From NCBI GenBank assembly GCA_938023035.1, contig CALIDI010000001.1, positions 1 through 64,000 of the forward strand: DNA of 64,000 nt, given 5' to 3'. Shown here piece by piece: positions 38,561 to 46,875 of the stretch. Within the stretch, counting starts at the first letter, position 1. Each line of letters starts with the position of its first letter. Source of the DNA: an uncultured Leptolyngbyaceae cyanobacterium (GTDB taxonomy: Bacteria; Cyanobacteriota; Cyanobacteriia; Leptolyngbyales; Leptolyngbyaceae). Under the pieces are notes generated by a model that did not search any database, was not told where the DNA came from, and saw only the letters and a list, made by a program, of their open reading frames with translations. The translations under genes and the position numbers were made by a program.

Positions 38561-39379
38561 ATGAAAGCCAATACCTCTGCTTCACACCCACCCTACCCGC
38601 GCTGGTCACCCCCACCTTTGATTGCGAATCCCCTCCTGCGCTGGGGAGCACTGCTTTTGGGAGGGCTTTATCTGCTGGCAGCATTTAGCACCCTAGAAAT
38701 TAACTGGGAGCGGGTTACTGCCGGGATAAGCCGGAGTCTACAGGTTTTTGTTGGGTTTCTCCAACCTGATTTTGCTTCTCGCTGGTGGGAGATTCAAAAC
38801 GGTGTTCTAGAGAGTTTAACGATGACGGTGGTCGCGACGGTGGTTGGTACGGCTCTTTCCATTCCAATTGGGTTGGGGGCCGCCCGCACCCTGGTACCCC
38901 TGCCAGTCTATCTTCTTTGCCGAGGAATGATTGCGCTGGCGCGTACCTTTCAGGAGGTGATTATCGCCATTTTTTTTGTGGTTTTGGTTGGCTTTGGGCC
39001 GCTGGCAGGGGTGCTCACCCTCAGCTTTGCCAGCATTGGCTTTTTAGCAAAGCTGCTCGCCGAAGAAATTGAGGCGATTCAACCGGTGCCTTTAGAAGCC
39101 ATCCGGGCGACAGGAGCCTCCTGGCTGCAATTGGTAACCTATGCGGTGCTTCCTCAGGTTTTACCCCGTCTGGTGGGTCTGATCACCTATCGGTTTGATA
39201 TTAATCTGCGGGAGTCGGCGATTGTGGGGGTGGTTGGTGCAGGGGGGATTGGTGCGACGTTGCAAACGGCGTTTAGTCGCTACGACTTTGATGTGGCGGC
39301 TGCGATTTTGCTTATTATTATTGGGCTGGTATGGGCTACCGAGGTTGGAGCCGGGGCCATTCGTCGGAGGATCCAGTGA
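38561..39379 (+). CDS. phnE: Phosphonate-type ABC transporter permease 1
   Basis: 272 aa with about six membrane spans. The EAA loop that contacts the ATPase reads EAIRATGASWLQL and VLPQVLPRLVGLI. The conserved RESAIVGVVGAGGIG segment follows. It is half of the PhnE1-PhnE2 channel. Its TGA (39377-39379) overlaps the ATG of the next permease by one base, which implies translational coupling. Confidence 0.92.
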   Translation: MKANTSASHPPYPRWSPPPLIANPLLRWGALLLGGLYLLAAFSTLEINWERVTAGISRSLQVFVGFLQPDFASRWWEIQNGVLESLTMTVVATVVGTALSIPIGLGAARTLVPLPVYLLCRGMIALARTFQEVIIAIFFVVLVGFGPLAGVLTLSFASIGFLAKLLAEEIEAIQPVPLEAIRATGASWLQLVTYAVLPQVLPRLVGLITYRFDINLRESAIVGVVGAGGIGATLQTAFSRYDFDVAAAILLIIIGLVWATEVGAGAIRRRIQ

Positions 39380-40191
39380 TGCCTGTCTCGGTGGTTCGGG
39401 GGCAGAAGGTCTGGCAACGTCGCGATCGCGCGACGGCCCTCAAGCATTGGTTGGGCTGGATTGTTGGAGTATGCCTATTGATTGGCTGTGGGCGCATAAT
39501 TGCTGGAGCCACCAACTGGAGTTTTGTTTGGGATGCTCCCCGCCAGGGCAGTGAGTTTCTGGGGCGACTTTTTCCGCCGCAGTGGTCTTACATGGTAGAG
39601 CTGGGTCGTCCCCTTTGGGATACGCTCAACATGGCAACGCTGGGCACTCTAATTAGCATCGGCATCGCTCTACCAATTGCCGTGTTAACCGCTCGCAATA
39701 CCACGCCCCATCCGCTGCTGCGCTCTCTGGGATTGCTGATCATCGTCGTTTCTCGTTCTATCAACTCTCTGATCTGGGCCTTGTTGTTGGTGGCGATTTT
39801 AGGGCCGGGAGTGCTGGCAGGCGTGCTGGCGATCGCTCTGCGCTCTATCGGCTTTGTGGGTAAGTTGTTTTACGAAGCGATCGAAGAAGTGAACCCCGCT
39901 CCCATTGAGGCGATCACTGCCACTGGGGCTAGTCCAGCTCAGATTCTCAGTTACGCAATTTTGCCCCAGGTGCTTCCTAGTCTTGTAGGGGTTAGTGTCT
40001 TTCGCTGGGATATTAATCTGCGCGAATCAACAGTAATTGGGTTAGTTGGGGCTGGGGGCCTTGGCTTACAGCTTGATGCCGCCGTCAATGCGCTGCAATG
40101 GTCCCAAGCAAGTGTGATTTTTTTGGTGATCTTGCTGCTGGTACTACTGAGTGAGGCAATTTCTGCCAGAGTGCGGCGAGCGATTACCTAG
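39379..40191 (+). CDS. phnE: Phosphonate-type ABC transporter permease 2
   Basis: 270 aa from ATG 39379, overlapping the previous stop codon (TGATG) with GGAGG upstream. The membrane-spanning permease has EAITATGASPAQI as its EAA loop and RESTVIGLVGAGGLG. It is a paralogue of permease 1 and presumably pairs with it. The N terminus is longer and basic (MPVSVVRGQKVWQRRDRATA), then the first span. It is the last gene of the unit. No C-P lyase or phosphite dehydrogenase gene follows. Confidence 0.92.
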   Translation: MPVSVVRGQKVWQRRDRATALKHWLGWIVGVCLLIGCGRIIAGATNWSFVWDAPRQGSEFLGRLFPPQWSYMVELGRPLWDTLNMATLGTLISIGIALPIAVLTARNTTPHPLLRSLGLLIIVVSRSINSLIWALLLVAILGPGVLAGVLAIALRSIGFVGKLFYEAIEEVNPAPIEAITATGASPAQILSYAILPQVLPSLVGVSVFRWDINLRESTVIGLVGAGGLGLQLDAAVNALQWSQASVIFLVILLLVLLSEAISARVRRAIT

Positions 40192-40517
40192 TACAACAAG
40201 GCAAAAATTTCTGGACTCGCCTAAGCCACCCTCATCCCCCAGCCTCTTCTCCCATTAAGGGGGCAAGGGGTCTGGATCGAAGCCCCTCTCCTACCACCGT
40301 GGGAGAAAGGTATATCTCTAACGGGCATTCAAGAAAGGGGTGAGGGTAGACAGACTGATGCCTTGTGGTACGAGTAACCACCATGGGGAATTCAAAGTTC
40401 GAGGTGAAAAATTTTGGCGTTGCTGAAGAGCGCTAGGGTTTTGCCAAATCCTGAACGAGTTTCTAGGGCTTTGAACTTCTATTCACTGCTTGAATCAGCA
40501 ACGCCTAACGGCGATGG
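40192..40517. other. Intergenic region after the phn unit
   Basis: 326 bases, mostly filled by a dispersed repeat (about 40229-40351). No gene is supported. Confidence 0.55.
40229..40351. repeat. Dispersed repeat copy, variant ends
   Basis: CCTCATCCCCCAGCCTCTTC, CTCCTACCACCGTGGGAGAA and AAAGGGGTGAGGGTAGAC form an imperfect palindrome of the CCCTCAYC/GRTGAGGG type. The ends differ from the 58257 copy, so it is a variant or related family; it may serve as the terminator of the phn operon. Confidence 0.6.
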
Positions 40518-41552
40518 CTACACAGTTGATACCGAAGTCGCTCGAAGATGGCGCAGAATTTCCTGAGTTTGAGCTTCGCCCTCCTGATCGCCCATGGCTC
40601 GAAAGATTCGGGATGCTTGCTCTAGATGCTGAATTGCTTTAGCGGGTTGGCCCGCTGCAATGTAGGCTGTTCCTAGATTGACCAGACTTCTTGCTTCTCC
40701 GTCTTGACTTTTCATCGCGCGATAAATTTCTAGGGCTTGTTCGGCGTAGCGAATCGCTGTTTCTGGCTGAGCGCGTGACTGGTAGATTACACTCAGGTTG
40801 TTGAGCGTTGCGGCCACTCTATAGCTATCCTTCAGTTCACGGTAGATCGGTAATGCCTGCTCGTAGAATTTGATCGCCTGGTCGTTTTGCTTGAGGTTGT
40901 GATGCGCGTGCCCTAGTTGGAACAAGGAACGCGCTTCATCGTTGCGATTATGGGTGACTCGAAATATCGGTAATGCTTGCTGCAAGGCCGCTACAGCCCG
41001 CTCAAACTGGGCCGTGGCATTGTAAGTAGTGCCCTGATTCAAGAGCACCATGGCTTCACCCACGCGATCGCTGACTTCGCGATAGACCGGTAAGGCTTGC
41101 TCATAGTAGGCCACCGCTTGCCGATACTGTCTTAGAGAATTATAGGCTGCTCCTAGGTTATTCAAGGCTCTGGCTTCACCACTCCGACTACCAATTTCGC
41201 GGTAGATCGGCAGTGCTTGCTCGTAATAGGTGATTTCCCTGTCATATTGACGCAACGCACCATGGATAATTCCCAGGTTATTCAAGGCGGCGGCTACCCC
41301 ATGGCGATCGCCAGCTGCTCGAAACAGCGGCAGCGCCTGTTCAAAACTTTGGATAGCGGCTGCATACTGGCGGGCTTCGTATTGTCTTAACCCAGCCGTT
41401 AACAAGCGCTCGGCCTCATCTCGACGCGCATCATTTGTCTGAGCTTGGGCCGGAGCAAACAGCGGCGTAACCGTCACAGGTGCCAGGGATAGGCCGGTAG
41501 AGAAGAGTAAGGTCGCAGCCGTGAGGTGGAGCCAACGAAGACAGGGAGACAT
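40518..41552 (-). CDS. Exported TPR-repeat protein
   Basis: 344 aa with an N-terminal signal peptide (LTAATLLFSTGLSLAPVTVT and AQAQ before the cleavage region), then about seven 40-residue TPR units with the repeating core A-x-x-LNNLG-x-x-Y and YYEQALPIYREI (kinesin light chain type). Positions of repeats run from about residue 47 to 330. It likely acts as a protein-binding scaffold in the periplasm. It is convergent with the phn unit. No enzymatic domain is seen. Confidence 0.85.
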   Translation of the reverse strand: MSPCLRWLHLTAATLLFSTGLSLAPVTVTPLFAPAQAQTNDARRDEAERLLTAGLRQYEARQYAAAIQSFEQALPLFRAAGDRHGVAAALNNLGIIHGALRQYDREITYYEQALPIYREIGSRSGEARALNNLGAAYNSLRQYRQAVAYYEQALPVYREVSDRVGEAMVLLNQGTTYNATAQFERAVAALQQALPIFRVTHNRNDEARSLFQLGHAHHNLKQNDQAIKFYEQALPIYRELKDSYRVAATLNNLSVIYQSRAQPETAIRYAEQALEIYRAMKSQDGEARSLVNLGTAYIAAGQPAKAIQHLEQASRIFRAMGDQEGEAQTQEILRHLRATSVSTV

Positions 41553-41721
41553 AGGGCAACTCTCTCAAAGTCGATGGGTTATCTATTCCTGAATCTATCC
41601 CTGCGATTGGCCCAACCCAGGGCACCTTCAGGCAAGCCTCATTACCGATAAGTGTAAAGATTTTGCAGCTTACCCAAATGCTACCGGGATGGTACCCACC
41701 ACCTACACGAAACACTCGCCC

Positions 41722-42447
41722 CTATTTGAAATTGACAATGCGAGCAAAGCTCTCAGGAGTCAGACTAGCCCCTCCTACCAGCACCCCGTCAATCTCCGGA
41801 GTGGCCATAATTTCGTCAATGTTGCCTGGTTTTACAGAGCCGCCATACTGAATCGGCACCTCGCTATTATCAAGCTGCTTACGAATCAGCCCAATCACCC
41901 GGTTTGCCTCGGAGGCATCACAGGTGTCGCCAGTGCCGATCGCCCAAATCGGCTCATAGGCAATCACCAATCGGGACTGGTCGATATCCAGCAGATCTTT
42001 CTCAATCTGGTTAAAAATCACCGACTCAGTTTCGCCTGTATCCCGCTGTTGTTTGGTTTCACCCACACACAGAATGGGAACTAAGCCAGCGGCCTGGGCT
42101 GCCTTCAGCCGTAAATTCACGGTTTCATCAGACTCACCAAAGTACTGTCGGCGCTCACTATGGCCCACAATGACATAGCGCACCCCAATTTCTGTCAGCA
42201 TTGGGGCAGAGATTTCCCCTGTGTAAGCGCCACACTCCTCCCAGTGCACATTTTGCGCACCCAGTTGGACGCGACTACCATGTAACCCTTGCGACATTGT
42301 GGTTAAAGCCGTAAAGGGAACACAAAGAACGACTTCTCGATCTTCAGGAGTATCTTCCATGTGAGGACGGAACCCATGTAAAAACGTTAAGACCTCTGGC
42401 TGGGTCTTATACATCTTCCAGTTACCAGCAATAATTTTCTTTCGCAC
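41722..42447 (-). CDS. tpiA: Triosephosphate isomerase
   Basis: 241 aa from GTG 42447, the usual N terminus ([13 protein letters not shown]); an upstream GTG at 42474 would add nine residues. It interconverts dihydroxyacetone phosphate and glyceraldehyde 3-phosphate in glycolysis and the Calvin cycle. The catalytic Lys in NWKM, the His in VIGHSERR, the Glu in [11 protein letters not shown] and the phosphate loop YGGSVKPGN and GVLVGGASL are all present. It is a single gene. Confidence 0.96.
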   Translation of the reverse strand: MRKKIIAGNWKMYKTQPEVLTFLHGFRPHMEDTPEDREVVLCVPFTALTTMSQGLHGSRVQLGAQNVHWEECGAYTGEISAPMLTEIGVRYVIVGHSERRQYFGESDETVNLRLKAAQAAGLVPILCVGETKQQRDTGETESVIFNQIEKDLLDIDQSRLVIAYEPIWAIGTGDTCDASEANRVIGLIRKQLDNSEVPIQYGGSVKPGNIDEIMATPEIDGVLVGGASLTPESFARIVNFK

Positions 42448-42788
42448 TGCTAATCGCTTTGGCTCTATACGCACCGTCTCCGAATTTTACGGCTTTGTGG
42501 GGGCGATCGTCGAAAAATCTTAAGTAAATCTGAAAACTCCGGGGCAATGGTTTCTCTCCTGCGTGCCTTTACCTGGCCAATTTGGGCATGCCCGTTGGGG
42601 CTACACCTTCTCCCCATGGGAGTAGCGCGCGATCAGATCCCTTTCCCAAATTTGGGAGGGGACTGAGGATGTTGCGAGCTTCCCGTAGAGTAGGCAGGCG
42701 GAGTCGTCACTTCTCTTTTGGGTATTTGGAATTTCGCATGGCTGTGCCAGTATGCCAACAGGGACACCTAATGCTTTTCTCAGGGCTT
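42448..42788. other. Intergenic region between tpiA and the GH10-like gene
   Basis: 341 bases with no supported gene; it contains a diverged repeat copy (about 42560-42664: TTGGGCATGCCCG, CCTTCTCCCCATGGGAG, CCCAAATTTGGGAGGGG). The HIP1-like and palindromic segments are otherwise unremarkable. Confidence 0.5.
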
Positions 42789-44300
42789 CTAGGGAGTGCA
42801 ATGTTTGCGCTCGCGATCGGAGCCAGGTTCTTGCCAGGAGTAAGCAAAGTGGCTAATCGAACGTAACTGGGGCATCGACTGGCGTATTGCTTGGGTTTGC
42901 ACCTCCAGCGGCGGGCGATTGCTAGTTGGCTCTTGCCAGATACCGGCTAAAACGGGTTTGACCTGGGTACCACTGGGGGCAAAGTTCAACACCCGTTGTA
43001 CCTGGTTGACCACGCAGTCAGCCCGACCGCACACTGCGTAGGACATTGGGTGCCATTCCAGATAGCGGGGAAAATACTCCCAGAATTGTAGTCGTGAGTC
43101 AAATCCTTGGCCTACAGATTGATTGCCTTCGGGAAAGAACACTACCCCTGCGGGCAATTTGGCTGTTTGTACTGGGGCAACAGCAATGTTCAGAAATTCG
43201 TACACTCCTTGAAAAGCGTGGGCCACACTTAAGCGCCATAGTTCTGATTGCAACACGCTCACCTGCTGGTTTGGCGCAAGGCGACTAATCGGGTTAGAGG
43301 TACGACCCTGCCAAAGCGGTTCTCCCTCCTGGGGGTAGAGCCGATTCACATCGTCTAAATCGCCAATGGTGATAAAACCTTTTTCCAAATAACGCCGGAT
43401 TAGGTCTACCCCCTTGTAATTGAGGGCACGACGAAACAGAATGGTGCGAGATGCTTCGCCATAAATCCATAGGTCTTGTACGCGGGTGGTGACAGAGCCT
43501 GACCCTATGACCCGTGGATAGCGGACATAGTCAAACAGTAAGCCGTCGGGCTGGCGCTGAATAATTGCATTTACCAGGCGACGATAGTCTTGCTGAGCGC
43601 GCTCACTGTAGGGATCCACAAAGACTTCATCCACAGTGGTTAGACCTTGAGTGCCATCTATCGGTGCTAGGCGAGCTGTTAGGGTATCTTGCCCGTAGCC
43701 ATTTTGGGCAATGGTACGGCGGCGATCGCCTTGAAAGTAGTCAGCCCCAAAATTGAGGGTAAACAGCCAGGCATAGACCTTCAGCCCACGGGAACGACCT
43801 TTCTGAATAGCCGTTGCCAATAGGTCAACATTCCGCGCCTTGGTACCAGCCAGGGTTGAACGCCAGGGGGTAGGGTTTTGATTTTCTGGTAACAAAACCC
43901 GGCTAGTGGCAAATACCTCTACATAGACCTGGTTGTAGCCCCGATCAACAATGCGATCCATGACGGCTTCTAGGCTCCCAGGGCGAGCATCACAGGGGTA
44001 AAGCCGAAGCCAAATAGCAGCCGTTTGCGGCCAGGTTTGTTGGCGGCACTGACTTAGGCGAGTCGCATGCTGGGCCACTAGAGCCTTATAGCGCTCTGTA
44101 GCGGCGCGATCGCCCTTAAGCAAACCTTGCAGTTGCCGTGATTTATCAGCGATCGCCTGAGGGGTTTGCTGGCAATAGGGAGGGATCTGGGCCAGCGCTG
44201 GCCCTACTTGGCCCCAGCCGAACCCACTTAGAGTCGCCAGCAAAATCATACCGGGCTTCACAAGCCCGTTCTTCAAAACCCGTCGTATACTAAACGCCAT
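42789..44300 (-). CDS. Family 10-like glycosyl hydrolase (GHL10), exported
   Basis: 503 aa from ATG 44300 (an upstream GTG at 44327 would add nine residues). The N-terminal signal or anchor (LVKPGMILLATLSGFGWGQV) is followed by a coiled segment, then a TIM-barrel of the GHL10/DUF187 type: YNQVYVEVFATSRVLLPENQ, LKVYAWLFTLNFGADYF, VFVDPYSERAQQDYRRLVN and PDGLLFDYVRYPRV. The Asp in LLFDYVRYP is part of the conserved active-site loop. It likely acts on polysaccharide in the periplasm or outside. The true substrate is unknown. Confidence 0.85.
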   Translation of the reverse strand: MAFSIRRVLKNGLVKPGMILLATLSGFGWGQVGPALAQIPPYCQQTPQAIADKSRQLQGLLKGDRAATERYKALVAQHATRLSQCRQQTWPQTAAIWLRLYPCDARPGSLEAVMDRIVDRGYNQVYVEVFATSRVLLPENQNPTPWRSTLAGTKARNVDLLATAIQKGRSRGLKVYAWLFTLNFGADYFQGDRRRTIAQNGYGQDTLTARLAPIDGTQGLTTVDEVFVDPYSERAQQDYRRLVNAIIQRQPDGLLFDYVRYPRVIGSGSVTTRVQDLWIYGEASRTILFRRALNYKGVDLIRRYLEKGFITIGDLDDVNRLYPQEGEPLWQGRTSNPISRLAPNQQVSVLQSELWRLSVAHAFQGVYEFLNIAVAPVQTAKLPAGVVFFPEGNQSVGQGFDSRLQFWEYFPRYLEWHPMSYAVCGRADCVVNQVQRVLNFAPSGTQVKPVLAGIWQEPTSNRPPLEVQTQAIRQSMPQLRSISHFAYSWQEPGSDRERKHCTP

Positions 44301-44389
44301 AGAGCAGGAGCAAAACAGATGAATCACCGTGATTATGCCCCTTATTACCCTACATTGCGCTAAAAATAACGAGTCTCAATATAGCCGCG

Positions 44390-45622
44390 CTAACCCAGCC
44401 AGCCCTTTAAGCGCTCAGCAATTTGAGGACGACGCAGTTTACGCATTGCTTTGCTTTGAATTTGTCTGACCCGCTCGCGGGAAAGATTAAACACTCCTCC
44501 CACTTCTTCCAGGGTGCAAGGACGGTTAGAAACCAGCCCATACCGCAGCGAAATCACATCCTTCTCCCGCTCTGTTAAGACATCTTCTAACACCTCCCAA
44601 ACCTCCTGGCGCATCATGCCCTCACTCATTTGTGCCTCAGGAGACTGGGTATCGGCATCCTCCAGCAAATCCATTAACTCAGTATCTTCTCCTTTGCCAA
44701 CCCGGTGATTCAGCGAAAGAGAACTGCGGCGCACCTGGAGTAAACCCTGCAACTGCTCCACTGTGAGATCTAATGCCTCAGCCAGCTCTTGATCAGTTGG
44801 CATCCGATTCAATTGTCGCCGCAAATCTCGCTGAGCTTTCTTTAACTTGTTGAGCTTTTCAACCACATGAATGGGCAGGCGAATCGTGCGGGCATCATTG
44901 GCAATAGTGCGCGTAATGCCCTGACGAATCCACCAATAGGCATAGGTCGAAAATTTATAGCCCTTATCGGGGTCAAACTTTTCCGTGGCCCGGTTCAAGC
45001 CCAGCGCCCCCTCTTGAATCAGATCCAAAAAGGGAACGCCACGATTTAAGTAGCGTTTGGCGATCGACACAACTAGCCGCAAATTCGAGCGAATCATTTT
45101 ACGTTTGGCTACCCGACTGCGATAGAGCTTATTTTCTAGTTGGCGTTCGGTTAGGCCCAGCGCGGCGGCAACTTCGGCCTTTGTCGGAGAATGCCCTAAC
45201 TCAGTCGCTAACCGAGTCTGGAATTCTTCAATTTCCACAAGATACCGAATTCGCCGGGCCAGTTCGACTTCTTCTTCTGGCTTCAGCAGGGGATAGCGAG
45301 CCATCTCTTTGAAGAAAGCCCCAACGGCATCATCCGCAACGGTCTTGCTATAGCCAGAAGCACGGGCGGCAGCGATTTCGGTAACACCTTCATCACCAAA
45401 ACCATCCCCGCCCTCTAGATCAGATAACCCAGCGGCTGAGCCATCGGGTTCATCGATAGACAAATCAAATCCATCGGCCTGAAAATCTGAACCTTCTTCG
45501 AATAAATTGGCTTTATCGACTGAAATCGTTTCATCTAATGCTTCCAAATCGAGCGTTTGGGTCGTCTCTTGATTTGTGCGTGAGGAGTATAAAACGTTTG
45601 AGGGGCTATTTCTACGTGACAT
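44390..45622 (-). CDS. sigC: Group 2 RNA polymerase sigma factor, SigC-type
   Basis: 410 aa primary-like sigma factor. A long acidic N-terminal extension (FEEGSDFQADGFDLSIDEPD) is followed by region 1.2 (DDAVGAFFKEMARYPLL), region 2 (SIAKRYLNRGVPFLDLIQEG and YKFSTYAYWWIRQGITRTIA), region 3, and the region 4.2 helix-turn-helix (EEVGGVFNLSRERVRQIQ). The core is that of cyanobacterial group 2 factors; SigC is my best subgroup guess from the N-terminal 1.2 segment and the 404-410 aa length. SigC-type factors act in stationary-phase and heat/carbon responses in other cyanobacteria. It is a monocistronic gene. Confidence 0.9.
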   Translation of the reverse strand: MSRRNSPSNVLYSSRTNQETTQTLDLEALDETISVDKANLFEEGSDFQADGFDLSIDEPDGSAAGLSDLEGGDGFGDEGVTEIAAARASGYSKTVADDAVGAFFKEMARYPLLKPEEEVELARRIRYLVEIEEFQTRLATELGHSPTKAEVAAALGLTERQLENKLYRSRVAKRKMIRSNLRLVVSIAKRYLNRGVPFLDLIQEGALGLNRATEKFDPDKGYKFSTYAYWWIRQGITRTIANDARTIRLPIHVVEKLNKLKKAQRDLRRQLNRMPTDQELAEALDLTVEQLQGLLQVRRSSLSLNHRVGKGEDTELMDLLEDADTQSPEAQMSEGMMRQEVWEVLEDVLTEREKDVISLRYGLVSNRPCTLEEVGGVFNLSRERVRQIQSKAMRKLRRPQIAERLKGWLG

Positions 45623-46875
45623 AGGAATTTAGAAAAAACATTCAAAATGGCAAACAATCGAGCATTTAGCCGAGTCACGGGCTTGGGAGCTTATTTTTTT
45701 GAGTGATTTAGATAGACGTGTGGCACACTTGACACACTGCAAACAGGGGTGACGGAGGAAAGCAACGGGTGAATCTCTGGAATCAGCATGGAATCGGCAC
45801 ATTTATGGAATAGCGATAGGAATGACTGGTGCTCAGTAATCGGAGCCTTCTTTGGCTTCTGATTACAGCCCCGAAGCTGAGGAAAAATAGGCGCAGCCCT
45901 AGGAAGGAGAAAGGTTTGGAAAACAATCAGAAGAGGATTGGGGAAAAATCGGTAAACGCAACACTCTAAAGTTTCTTCAACCTCTTGTAGAACGTTAGCC
46001 AACCTCCCTTGTAGTGTTGTCTGATTGCTAGTAAAGCTACTGGATATAAATTTTGGGATTGTTTTTTATACTACAAAAAGCAAACTGGAGCTTGGATTCA
46101 AGGGTGACGCAAACACTGTGAATTATGACTAACACGTTATGGAAGAATCTTTAAAGATCCACAGGGTTTCTTCAGATTAGGATGACAGTTTGTAACACTT
46201 GAGTGTTTTACTAGGTGCATATCACTTTTGCTTTCACCCTTTTCTGGTATGCCCGGATTGCTCTAATCGCTCTCCCAATTTGGGAGAGGGCCTTTGAAAT
46301 GGCTCGGCTTCTCTTCTTCTAGGTTGGGAGAAGGGGCTAGGGGATGAGGGCCTGCAAAGGTGACATGCTCTTGCTTTGCTTTTTCTTAATCTTCTTAACC
46401 TCCTGTTACGTTTCGGGCTGTAACCTTCAGACCCTGGACGATCGCGCCTTGATAGCCGTGATTACGCAATTCCTTTTCAGTTAAATCCACTCTGTTTAGA
46501 AGACCGATCAGCCAACTCAATCAGGTTGAATGTTTGGGCCACCACCTCTGCGTTCCAATGTGCGACCAAATCAATAGCTAGAGCCTGTTTCGAACTAGCT
46601 GAGCTGCTAGCCTCAAGGCAATGCCTGGCTCTTTGACTGCAACAAGGTGCATTGCAGTGCCACAACGAGGGAACAATTCTGTTATAGAAAGATTGTCACA
46701 ATTGGTTGGGGGTAGCATTCTGCCGAAAGACGGAACTTTAACGCTGCCGTGAGAATACGGCTAGCGCTGGTGATTACCACGGGCAAAGTTGATTTTCTAC
46801 CCCCATCAATGACAAGTTGGACTAAGGCCAATCAGAAACGTTGCAGATTTAGTCGATGCATCCAGCAGGTTCAAT
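45623..46875. other. Long divergent region between sigC and priA
   Basis: 1.25 kb with no supported gene. It includes a full-length dispersed repeat (46217-46371). It must contain both promoters, but no confident boxes were identified. Short ORFs on both strands give no recognisable product. Confidence 0.55.
46217..46371. repeat. Dispersed MITE-like repeat, full-length copy
   Basis: From GCATATCACTTTTGCTTTCA to GCAAAGGTGACATGCTC. The inner 95 bases (CCCAATTTGGGAGAGGGCC through CTAGGTTGGGAGAAGGGGC) are nearly identical to the copy at 58257-58388. Ends are inverted: GCATRTCACTTT and AAAGGTGACATGC. Confidence 0.85.

Noticed and set aside
39331-39378. Earlier in-frame start for the second phnE
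   Set aside because: It would overlap the first permease by 49 bases; ATG 39379 has GGAGG and a coupled TGATG overlap.
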